Positions 53,863-63,153 of a stretch of DNA of 64,000 nt are shown piece by piece. The position numbers and the translations under genes are program-made. Within the stretch, counting starts at the first letter, position 1; each line of letters begins with the position of its first letter. Location: the NCBI GenBank assembly GCA_014529385.2, contig CM043955.1, positions 148,069,640 through 148,133,639 on the forward strand, given 5' to 3'. The notes under the pieces are model-generated. The model had not been told where the DNA came from, made no database searches, and saw nothing but the letters and a program-made list of their open reading frames with translations. The DNA comes from Adiantum capillus-veneris. Taxonomy: Eukaryota > Streptophyta > Polypodiopsida > Polypodiales > Pteridaceae.

Positions 53863-54200
53863 TGCGTTGGAGTTGGAGAAATTGTGCATGCACAGGAAAT
53901 CTTGTTGATCGAGGTTGAAAATGTAGGACTCCTCTGACCTTCCAAGTAGCAGTATCTGTGCATTCAGAGGTGCTGCGCTGATCAGAACTTGCAACTCCTC
54001 TTTGTTTTCTTTATTGATTTGCTCTAAAATAATCAACTCCTCTGATAAAGGTGCCTCGTTGGATGGCCTGGTGAAGCAGAGGCTTTCCCTTTCCTTTCTT
54101 GAGCTTCATCCATGGCTGGCTCATTCTCCTCCCTAGAAGGCACATTTTTTGGCACAGTGTCCTCCCTTACCGTGTAATGGAATTTGCCTATTCAATTTGA

Positions 54201-55780
54201 GAATAGCGGAATTTAATGAGAGTACTTTCAAGAAATGATTTTGTGAGCATAGCGGGTAGACATAATTGAAGATAGCAACATAATCATAGCAATTAGTTAA
54301 CTTGGCATAGACAATACTTTTGCAAGAGAGAGAGTTTAGAGAACATGACAACAATTGAGGACCGGATTTATGTGGAGCCGGTCCCCCCTCCAATAGGCAT
54401 TTGTATTATGATTTCTCCCATAAAGAGAGACTTGTTACAATACAGTCTTTGTGTTCCTTGTGACCTAGGTGATGCCATGAAGATGGAAGGCTTCATGCAC
54501 CACAAACATAACATAACTTGAAGAAAGCTTTAACTATCCCAAGCCTCAGTCCCAAGACCTCAAACACCTTCGAAGGTGGAGAGAGCTAGCAGGGAATGAG
54601 GGTAGGAAGAGGAAGAAGAAACATTTCGTAGGAGAAAGAATTAGTTCCTCACTTATCATACTCTTGTTGCTAGCATACATAATAGCATAGTAATGAAGAA
54701 GAAGGAGATGGCAAGCTTAAGCATTGAAGCATGGCTCTTGGTTGGATTTGCACTCCATAGCCAAGAGTGTTGGTGTAGGGTCTCAACCTCTACTTCCTTG
54801 GAGAGGGAGCTCTTGCACTTTGCATAGCACACAATGAGAGTGATTGTGAGTGTGTGTGGGTGAGTATACCCCTCCAGCAAGGCCCTAGCTAGCTTGGGTC
54901 GACCCCCCCTTGTAGCTCATGCTTGAAGCTCATTGGACCCCTCCAGGCCTAGCCAATCACAAGCATGAGCCATTAGAAGCAACATGGGTAGCCTTGGGAC
55001 AAGTGTCCCCCTTTCCCCTTTGAGAGAGAGGACTTGATAAATGAAAAATCAATTAGATAATTCAAGTAATTTATCATTGGACCCCTTTGAAGCTTAGCCA
55101 ATAGGCTTCAAGCAACACATGAAGGTAACATGGGTAGGGGCCTGACATGTGTCCTTGCTGCCTCTTCAAGTTGGGGCTTCCCTTGTGTGTGTGAGTGGGT
55201 GTTCTCTCTCTAGCTCCTAGGAAAAGGGCTCGCCCCCCCTCTTGTAGGAATGATTTTGACTTTAGGTGATCAAGCACCTTACTCATCAAGCATGACAAAG
55301 CACTTGAACTAGGGGGTGTTCCCACAAGCATCTCAGGCAAGCTTCTCAAGGCACCTCAAGTACCTTAATCATGCAGCAAGTCAAGCACCTCAAGCATGGA
55401 GCCAGCCAAGCACCTCAAGCATCTTAATCAAGAATCTCAAGCATGACAAACACCTCAAGCACGAAAAGCACCTCAAGCAGGACAAGCACCTCGAGCTTGG
55501 GCCGGGTTCCCACCTCAAGCTCAGCCCTAGCTTACTTAAGGTCAAAGGACTTTTTACATACATTTATTGGAGGTCTTCAATGAAGCTAACCCTAAGGTCT
55601 TATGCTCCATTGGTTAGCCTTGCTCTTTGATAGACCATCTCCCTTTTGGGCCCCTTTACCATTGGCCCCGTGTTGAGATAGATCTATAAGCACACACCTA
55701 TATCTTAACACTTGTTCCCGTTTATTCTCCCATATTAAGTGATCAATTTAATATGAGAAAATCATTTGGGTTAGTTAGAT
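54201..55780. other. Non-coding segment between protease and acidic pieces
   Basis: A module CATTGGACCCCT...TAGCCAAT...AACATGGGTAG...GTGTCC occurs twice (about 54930 and 55075). A minisatellite lies at 55320-55520. It could be a long intron or a later insertion. Confidence 0.4.
55320..55520. repeat. Minisatellite CAAGCACCTCAAGCATG
   Basis: About ten imperfect units of 17-20 bp. The plus-strand frame through it (KHLKHEKHLKQDKHLE) is a repeat artefact. Confidence 0.85.
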
Positions 55781-55784
55781 ATTA

Positions 55785-55975
55785 GATTTTATGACATACA
55801 GGCTCGTCCCTTACTGGCTCCGGATCCTCCATGCCTTGCTCATTTTGATTTCTAGCTGGTTCCTCCATAACTGTCTCTGTTTCTTTGATGACTACTTCGG
55901 GGTCCACCCTGGCCTGCTCATGTCCCTCTGCAGCTGGCTCTGCTTGCCCATTTGTGTAGTTTCTCTCGACCCGTG
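55785..55975 (-). pseudogene. Acidic coding segment behind the H3-like region
   Basis: Minus-strand frame NGQAEPAAEGHEQARVDPEV, then ETETVMEEPARNQNEQGMED, Glu/Pro-rich like REDTVPKNVPSREENEPAMD that starts the Ulp1-like piece near 54170. Possible donors CCA|GTAAGG or CCT|GTATGT end it. It could link the H3-like part and the protease in one protein; the junction frame does not close cleanly. Confidence 0.4.
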
Positions 55976-56084
55976 ATTATGTCCTTCTGGTGTTAATTCA
56001 GACCTCGAAGGCTCTGTCTATCATGCATGAGGATGGAGAGGGGGGATGTTAAGAATATCCATGGTTCTACTATCCCGGATAGGT

Positions 56085-56456
56085 ACTGACTGAAGTAGAC
56101 CATCGTAGCAAAAGTGTAGCCTCCGAGAGTGTCAAAATCCTGTGGCATGATAGTAACACGGTGTGCATGGGTAGCCAGGATATATCCATCATTGAATAAT
56201 TCAACGAGGTAGTCTTCTGCAATTTCTTGCATGCAGAGAAGTGCATTGTTGGACCATCACATGCCCACTCTCCAATGCTCGTAAATCTCTCGCACTACTC
56301 GCTAGAAGGAAGACGTGGAATGTCCGGTTGCATGTGTCTTTTGATCCTTCGCAGCTCTTGCAGGATACCTCTGTGTGCCTCATATCGGTGTCTTCTTGCT
56401 TGAGCCTGCAAAGAGTCACCTGTTGCCCTTCTAGGCGTGCCCTTTGCATGAGGCAT
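56085..56456 (-). pseudogene. Divergent histone H3-like (possibly CenH3-like) pseudogene
   Basis: From ATG 56456 a short basic tail (MPHAKGTPRRATGDSLQAQA) leads to RRHRYEAHRGILQELRRI, matching the H3 H-R-[FY]-R-P-G-T-V-x-L-R-E-I-R segment. IPRLP corresponds to I-R-K-L-P. After a one-base loss, F-TAG-RVVREIYEHW matches P-F-Q-R-L-V-R-E-I with CAG changed to TAG. A TGA (56257-56259) precedes WSNNALLCMQEIAEDYLVEL, and FNDGYILATHAHRVTIMPQD matches the H3 F-E-D-x-x-L-x-x-x-H-A-x-R-V-T-x-x-P-K-D end. The Trp before ALL and the Y-x-L residues resemble CENP-A-type H3 more than canonical H3. Two stops and one shift make it a pseudogene. Confidence 0.7.
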
Positions 56457-56559
56457 CTCTACAAATAGCATTATAGAAAATGACATGTCATTTGCTTCAC
56501 AAGGGACTTAAGATTTCTAGGGTCAGCACAAAGCGAAGAAGTGCACCAAATACCGTTGT

Positions 56560-57335
56560 ATTGCCTCTACTCCCTTGGTACTGACCTCAGAAAAGTATAA
56601 TAGCAAACATCATTAATAAAGACGATGGTCATTGCCAAGTGAACAAGTGCAACAAAAAGAGTTTGCCTTCCCTTATTTGCTTGGTACTGAGCTCAAAAAA
56701 GTATAATAGCAAACATTGTTAACAAGAACGATGGTCAGTACCAAGCAAACAGGTGCAACGAACAGAGTTTGCCTTCCCTTATTCGCTTGGTACTGACCTC
56801 AAAAAAGTATAATAGAAAACATTGTTAATAAGAACGATGGTCAGTACCACGCAAACAGGTGCAAGGAACAGAGTTTACCTTCCCTTATTCGCTTGATACT
56901 GACCTCAAAAAAGTATATTAGCAAACATCATTAATAAAGACGATGGTCAGTACCAAGCGAACAGGTGCAACAAACAGAGTTTGCCTTCCCTTATTTGCTT
57001 GGTACTAACCTTGGAAAAGTATAATAGAAAACATCAAGCATCAAGACGATGGTTAGTACCAAGCTATCAGGTGCAACAAAACAGAGTTTTCCTTCCCTTA
57101 TTCGCTTGGTACTGACCTCGAAAAACTATAATAGAAAACGTCAAGCATCAAGACGATGGTCAATACCAAGCAAACAGGTACAACGAACAAAGTTTCGTTC
57201 CCTTATTTTCTTGGTACTGACCTCAAAAAGTATAATAGCAAACATCAAGCATCAAGATGATGGTCAATACTAAGCGAACAGGTGCAACGAGCAGAGTTTA
57301 CCTTCCCTTATTCGCTTGGTACTGACCTCACAAAA
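56560..57335. repeat. Array B: about seven tandem units of 106 bp with hairpin arms
   Basis: CTTGGTACTGACCTC begins units at 56574, 56680, 56786, 56892, 56998, 57104, 57210 and 57314; the period is exactly 106 except the last. Each unit also has GGTCAGTACCAAGC, the inverse of GCTTGGTACTGACC, about 65 bp on. It lies directly upstream of the H3-like pseudogene. Confidence 0.95.
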
Positions 57336-58028
57336 TACAAGTGCACAAAAGTGTAGTAGCATACCTCTGCACTGTGTGTAGAGTTCTGCGTCACTAAAGC
57401 ACTGTAGAATAGGAGTAAGAGGAGGTTGCACAATAAGGAGGAGCACTAGAGAGTAAGAGGAGGATGCACAAAAAGGGTTGGGAGCACAAAAGAGATGGTT
57501 TGCTTACTGTGTAGCATCGACGAGGGTAGAGTTAAAATGTTGTCCAGTAGAGGATGAGAAAAGAGGCGAGGGTATACTTTAAAATTTTTGGTGGAGGTAC
57601 TTCCTCTAAACTTAGTATGCTCACCTCAGCGAGGGTGACAACTTCAATTATGCTCAAAAGTTACACCCGAGATTGCGGTAGGTAGATTGTACTGCATGGG
57701 AATCTGAGCCCGTTTATTACTCCCAAACTGGTTGTCCTTGTGAGGACAACCCACGTGCCTTTTTTGAGTGACCGTTTAGAGTTAGAAGCCGATCGCGGTT
57801 GCATCACCATCTCATCTCCAAGTAGAACAAAGAGACCACCCTTGCTATCTTCGCATTTTCTGCACTCTTCCCCTTGGCTACCTCTTGCGATTCTACGTTG
57901 AGCAACCTCCACTGGTTTGTGTCCTTTGCTGCCGCATTGCCATCGCCCTTGGCCACCTTTTGGTTCTTGCTCTCAGTGACCTGCAACATCACCATCCACC
58001 TCGGTGCCATTGGATATTGCAAAGATAG
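57336..58028. other. Intergenic, partly coding-like on the minus strand
   Basis: Minus-strand frame near 57990-57810 reads VTESKNQKVAKGDGNAAAKD and VESQEVAKGKSAENAKIARV, basic and Ala-rich, without a recognised family. No further signal is seen. Confidence 0.3.

Positions 58029-58098
<70 letters not shown>
58029..58098. repeat. (TC)n microsatellite
   Basis: About 35 TC units with one TTTC break, ending in a C-run. Confidence 0.97.
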
Positions 58099-58100
<2 letters not shown>

Positions 58101-58369
58101 CCCCCTACCCCGCCTGTGCATTGTTAATTGTGTGCGCACCGAAGCCACTACGTTACGGGGTTAGGACACAAGGGGAACAACACTCCAAGGGCCAAGAGTG
58201 GTTGTTAGGGTAAGATTAGAAGTCTCACAACCTCAAGATTGGTATAGTTACAAATCGTACGTATTAGTTGAGATTCTCCATGCAACGTTGTGAGGTTCAA
58301 GGCATGATTGGAATAATTACTCCTTATGTGACCGTGCTTGAGTTGTTATTCAATGCTATGTTGGGCATA

Positions 58370-59075
58370 GTGATGAGTAGGCCTATATGTATTTTATTGA
58401 TAACATCAAATGCTCTGTTCCAATCCACCCATTTCGAATGGACATGGGTACATCGTAAATTTAACTCGGATCAGAACCAAGTGAATAGGGCCATTTGGAG
58501 ATCCTTGGGGCCCCTATTCGCCTGGTTCTGACTCTAGCCACGTCACCTATTATGACATTAGCGCACATGATAGAACCAAGAGAATAGAGACCTTGAAGGA
58601 TACTCCAACGCCAATATTTGCTTGGTTATGACACCAAATACAAACCAATTTTGAATAGTAGTTTTGGATTGCCTTTTCTTTCAGACATAGAGATCATAGT
58701 CCTGGAGACAGACAATGTGGGCGAGGATACAAAACATTTTACTGATAACATTAAATGCTCTGTTCCAATCCACCTGTTCCGAATGGATGTGGGTACAACG
58801 TAAATTCAACTTGGGTCAGAACCAAGCGAATAGGGCCCTTTGGATATTCTTGGGGCCCCTATTCGCCTGGTTCTAACTCTAGCCACGTCACCTATTATGA
58901 CATTAGCACATGGGACATAACCAAGTGAATAGAGACCTTGAGGGATACTCCAGGGCGAATATTCGCTTGGTTATGACACCAAATACATACCAATTTTGAA
59001 TAGTAGTTTTGGCTTGCTTTTTCTTTCAGACATGGGGATCATAGTCCTGGAGACAGATGATGTGGACAAGGATAC
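58370..59075. repeat. Array C: two tandem units of 345 bp with two hairpin pairs each
   Basis: TGCTCTGTTCCAATCCACC at 58411 and 58756; TCAGAACCAAG at 58471 and 58816. Each unit holds CAGAACCAAGCGAATAGGG with CCCTATTCGCCTGGTTCTG, and AACCAAGTGAATAGAGACC with ATATTCGCTTGGTTATGAC as inverted pairs. Confidence 0.9.
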
Positions 59076-59150
59076 ATGTGAAGAAAAACTATCCACGTTC
59101 TTATACAACACCCTTGCTCATCACCGTGCACCAGAACTATCAGGAATGTT

Positions 59151-60107
59151 TGTTGACCGTTGGGTCAACAACACAACATAACTCAAGTTTCATACCAAAG
59201 TCTTATCTTTTGCGAGTTATAAAATGCTGCGGATTATGGCTATAAATGTCATTTGTAATGAGTAGCTATTCTAGTTTCAGAAGCCAGGGTGCAATGGCAC
59301 TTCCAGATTGTAAATACAAAGCCATTTGACTCTTTCAACCCCATTTTGGGTTAAACCTAAGGTAGCCTTAGTATATAAGGTACCTAGGTCATTTTGTAAA
59401 GAAGACTTTTATCATAATCAAAACTTAGCGCTGCCGTCTACTGTGTGTGAGAGAGAAAGAGAGTGAGCGTGAGCTTCATCCTCTTGCTACGCCCGGCTCG
59501 CTCAACACATTGGAGATCCGACTGCACCATTGTTGTAGGCTCGAGGAGAGCTACGCGACAACGCCAAGCATTCCACGCGAGACAAAGTGCACACGCCAAC
59601 GCATCTACGAGCTATTTGTGGCCGTAAGTGTATCAAAAGATGTTTGTTATCTGCGTGCTAGTAGTCTATAGAATCGTGGCGACAAAAGCTACGCATAGGT
59701 ACTCATAAATTTCAGTTTCGGGCACTTTCAAAATTCGGCTCTGTCATCCTACGCGTTTTTCGCAGATGGGTTTAGAGTGAGGGTTTTGAGTGTAGAAGCT
59801 TAGGGACAGGTGTATCCTAGTGAGGGGACGGTGTTCCTTAAGTTTCGTACGAATCTGGCATGATTAGGCGAGTTACCTTTAGTATGTGTGTATGTGGCTA
59901 GGTGGTGTAGTTGAGAGAAGTGACGTTCTTGATTGTGGTTTGGTTGGCCTTCCTGAGTGTTGTATGTGTAGGATGGTCTTAGCCTAACAAGCTAAAGAGA
60001 TTTCCTCCGTGTGCCTATCGTGTCATCTGTGTCCTCGATTGACATTATGTTGATCTAGGTAGTGTTTGCATGCACTTCATGGGTGTGTGAGTCGCTCCCT
60101 TCCAACA
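59151..60107 (+). repeat. Gypsy-D 5' LTR
   Basis: Predicted from ends TGTTG...CAACA, a TATA box (GTATATAAGG, 59371-59380) and the adjoining primer site. The 3' LTR is beyond the window, so the left end is provisional. Confidence 0.6.
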
Positions 60108-60125
60108 TTGGCGCCGCTACCGCGG
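60108..60125 (+). promoter_or_regulatory. Gypsy-D primer-binding site
   Basis: TTGGCGCCGCTACCGCGG directly follows the LTR. TTGGCGCCGTTGCCGGGG-type sites are typical of Tat/Athila-group gypsy elements, which use a tRNA other than iMet. Confidence 0.75.
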
Positions 60126-62128
60126 ACACAAGGACCTAAGTAGGTTTCCTACTAACACTCGTGTGATGGTTGCTTGATTTAGTTTCGGCTAAAGAAAGCG
60201 TTCTTCTTAAGTGGATACGGAAGAGGATATTCCGCGATCAAGTGGATAGCCAGGAAGCGTGTGTCTTGCCGTGGGTCTGCGACTAGATAGGTTTAGTTAG
60301 GATCTGTGGATTAGAGTAGTTGTTTGTGGTCGGAGTGATTTGTGAGGTGATACAAGAGTTTACTAGTCAGTGTGTGGCAGTGAAGCGTTTTTCTACTCAT
60401 AGATGCAAAACCCCATATGATAGTAGCTTTAGGTAAGTGATCCGATTCTGATCTAGAGCTATTCAACACTGAATTATTTGCTAAAGTGCTTGATTGCATT
60501 TGAAATCATGGAAAAGTGTGCTTTTGAGGGTAAAAATGCATTAAACAAGCTTTTGTGGATATTTTTGTATGACTGACTGATGTTGTGCATATAAAAGAGC
60601 ATTTCCAAGGGTTCTATGAAGAAAACCTACAATTCTATAAACATAGACATCCTACGCGTAGGATGTCTCAAGGGGGTTCTGGAGACCAAATTTGAAAATT
60701 CTGACTGCACCAGTGGGTTAAGAGGGTAGGCTTTACCCTATTTTCATATTGACTTGGGTGTTTTTCCCTAATTTTGTTGACCAAAAGCCAAAAGGTGGAG
60801 TCAGAAAATGTAAAATTTCTGCAAAGGCTTAATTGAGTGATTTTTGCATGTTTTTGCAATTGTGAAGCATACTTGCACTTGCTGAGAGCATAAGGAAGCA
60901 TCAGAGACACTTCAATCTCAAAAAATCAGAAGTAGACATCCTACGCGTAGGATGTCTACAGGGTGATCTGGGCACTTTTTTTGAAAATCTGAGTTGACTA
61001 GTGTGTTCAGAAGGTAGGTTTTACCCTATTTTCACCTGGAAAGTGGAAATTTGACCAAATTTTGATAGATCAAAGCCAAAAGACTAAAATTGCTAGACAT
61101 CCTACCCAATTTGTGCCAAAGCATTATTTTGAGACCAAAACCATAATATGGCTGCATGAACATGTCTTGAATGATATATTGAGTGACTGAAAGGGGTTTC
61201 ACCTCATTTGGGTGAGAAAATTGGGTTCAAAGCGGACTTTAGCACTTCTGACTGAAAAAAGGCAAGAACAACTAAAATTTGGGACTTTTGAAATCCAAAC
61301 CAAATTCTAAGCAGACCACTTGATCCAAACTCAAATCTAAGCATATCATTGGGTTGCTGAGCACTAGGAGAATCTTGGGATCAAGTTTGGACAAAATCTG
61401 AGCAGTTAGACATCCTACGCGTAGGATGTCTCCGGCTTGATTTAGGACTCCAAACCAACCTATGAGCACACCACTATGATCAGCACATCAAGGAGAAGCT
61501 GGGGTGAAAATTTCAAGTCATTCTGAGCAAAAAGACATCCTACGCGTAGGATGTCTCAAGGCCATTTTTAGGTCCAAATGAAATTCTGAGCATACCATTG
61601 TGTTGCTGGACTTAAGGGGAGTCTCTGGACCAAATTTTGTTAAATTCTGAGCATATAGACATCTTACGCGTAGTATGTCTCTAGGCCAGTTTTAGGGTCC
61701 AACTGTAATTTTGACCATACAGAAGTGTTCACAAAGATCCCAAATCTTATTTCAAAATTGAATTTGGACTCATTTTGACCATTCTAAACTCCATTTCACT
61801 GTTTTGGCCATAACTTTCACAAACGGTATCGGATCAGAAAAGTTTTTATATCAAAACGTAGCCTGAGAGCGGCTCTACCGATCTTAGAGCAAAACTTGAA
61901 CTAGATGCATGCCTACAGCAACCATTTAGGTCAACTTTGAAAAAAAACGTCGTTTGAGGCCTCAAAATACATCCGCGAGTTAGGGGTGTCTGAAAGCGAC
62001 AATTTGCGAGAATTGTGACGAAACGGTTGCGGTTTTGGACATAGTTTCGACTTTTCCCTAACCAAAGCTCTTGAGCACAGTGGACTAAGTCTACTTGAAC
62101 CAAGCAAAATCTCTTAAGCCCAGAAATC
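60126..62128 (+). other. Gypsy-D long leader with palindromic array
   Basis: About 2 kb without ORF. 60600-61700 carries repeated modules, each centred on a 24-bp palindrome. 61700-62128 holds no repeat and leads into the ATG at 62129. Confidence 0.7.
60645..61680. repeat. Palindrome array in the Gypsy-D leader
   Basis: The half site AGACATCCTACG followed by its exact complement occurs at 60645-60668, 60934-60957, 61408-61431 and 61533-61556. A damaged copy is at 61657-61680 and a single half site at 61095-61105. The last three copies are spaced 125 and 124 bp and the first two 289 bp, with related text between them (TTTACCCTATTTTCA; GAGCATACCATTGTGTTGCTG). Confidence 0.95.
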
Positions 62129-62781
62129 ATGTCTACCCTAGATTCAAACGCAGCTTACACAAGCTTGGAGATCCCGACGATAGAGGAATATCCTCCCACA
62201 ATGGATCTTCCAAACTTGCAATTGATAAAGACCCATCTTGTTGAGAGATTTTGGATGATTGGTCATGAGAGTGAAGGACTATATAGATACATTGACGACA
62301 ATGAGGTCAATCTTTATAGGTGCTCAGATCCATACATAACGGATTACAAGCTCTTATATGTCTACACATACGGAGTCGACTGTCAATGGAGATCTATAGT
62401 TGTCGACAAGTATGGACGAGAATACAGAGTTGTAGAAAGCACAAATCCACATATTGTACTAGAAAGAGGTGGATATTTGGTCAATGAAGGAGCACAAATG
62501 CCTCCACCAAACACAAGAATTCCTATAGGAATTCCAAGAAGAGAGCCACCAGGATTCCCTTCAAGAGCGATAATAAGGGAAGGATTGGGAGAGTCTCTGG
62601 TTAGACTTGTAGACAATCGACGAGTTAGACCATCCCAAGTCCAGAAATGGGTAAACAAAAAATACTCCGGAGGTAAAGATCCGAGAGATCAGGTAACGGC
62701 TTTTAGAAGAGTGATTAGAGCAGAGGAAGTTTCAAATTTTGCGACACAGTTTGTGGGATTTGGATTGACTCTCTAGAAGAT
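62129..62781 (+). pseudogene. Gypsy-D gag N-terminal part
   Basis: ATG 62129 (MSTLDSNAAYTSLEIPTIEE) opens 215 residues. The N-terminal part is unfamiliar (GLYRYIDDNEVNLYRCSDPY). From about 175, KYSGGKDPRDQVTAFRRVIR and ATQFVGFGLTL enter the retrotransposon gag domain. A TAG directly after, with a one-base shift, precedes EDDAATWFDSV, the domain's W-x-x-x-L block. Confidence 0.75.
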
Positions 62782-63153
62782 GATGCAGCTACATGGTTCG
62801 ACTCGGTGGAAAAATGGGATTTTGAGACCCTAGATGAGCTGTTTGAAGAGTTTATTGAAGAATTATCGCCAAAAGGCATTGCTCACAACACAGTCTCGCA
62901 AATCCATAGATTCAAACAGAAAGAGAATGAATCAGTACGCAAAGCATCATTACGGCTCAAGAGATATGTTAAGCTCTGTCCGAGAGTGGAATTACCTACG
63001 CAAGCACGACTGATGCTGATCTTTATCCAGGGAATGAGACATGCGGGCCTTCAGAAGGATCTGCATATGATAAGGAGGATGACGAAAAACGAGTTGATCA
63101 AAGAAGCTCTTTATCTAGTGGATACTGTGAAGCATACAAAGAAAAGGACTTAA
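62782..63153 (+). pseudogene. Gypsy-D gag, central domain
   Basis: DDAATWFDSVEKWDFETLDE, LFEEFIEELSPKGIAHNTVS, FKQKENESVRKASLRLKRYV and LIFIQGMRHAGLQKDL are the standard gypsy gag helices. Ends at a stop after HTKKRT. Confidence 0.8.

Larger units (their letters stand above)
52121..54200 (-). pseudogene. Ulp1/C48-like cysteine protease unit (spliced, broken)
   Basis: Minus-strand pieces line up with a SUMO-protease-like fold. NATDEVVNIAMWYL (about 53820-53870) is like the D-x-x-I-N-x-x-x-x-x-L entry. RHAISLLPVDVQNKMYIIDP (about 53240-53305) gives catalytic His and Asp, though the Trp after His is Ala. TQVDDYSCGWQNCLNALLLL (about 52730-52785) carries the D-x-C-G cysteine motif. An intron (AAC|GTAAGT at about 52705, acceptor CTACAG|GA at about 52618) joins DVPN to ELQLHNYTPNDVQHF in frame. 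The C-terminus is charged (QSQEEVRNMQEAINQYY), then Gly/Arg-rich. A shift near 54085 and later stops indicate decay. Ulp1-like genes are often carried by plant DNA transposons. Confidence 0.5.

Noticed and set aside
55316-55630. Lys/His-rich repeat protein (KHLKHEKHLK)
   Set aside because: A product of the 17-20 bp minisatellite.
56085-56456. Active centromere inferred from H3-like piece plus satellites
   Set aside because: A CenH3-like gene sequence says nothing about where its protein binds, the arrays are short, and the copy is broken.
53357-57335. CRISPR-like arrays
   Set aside because: Units are near-identical along their whole length, without conserved repeat plus unique spacer structure, and the context is a plant genome.
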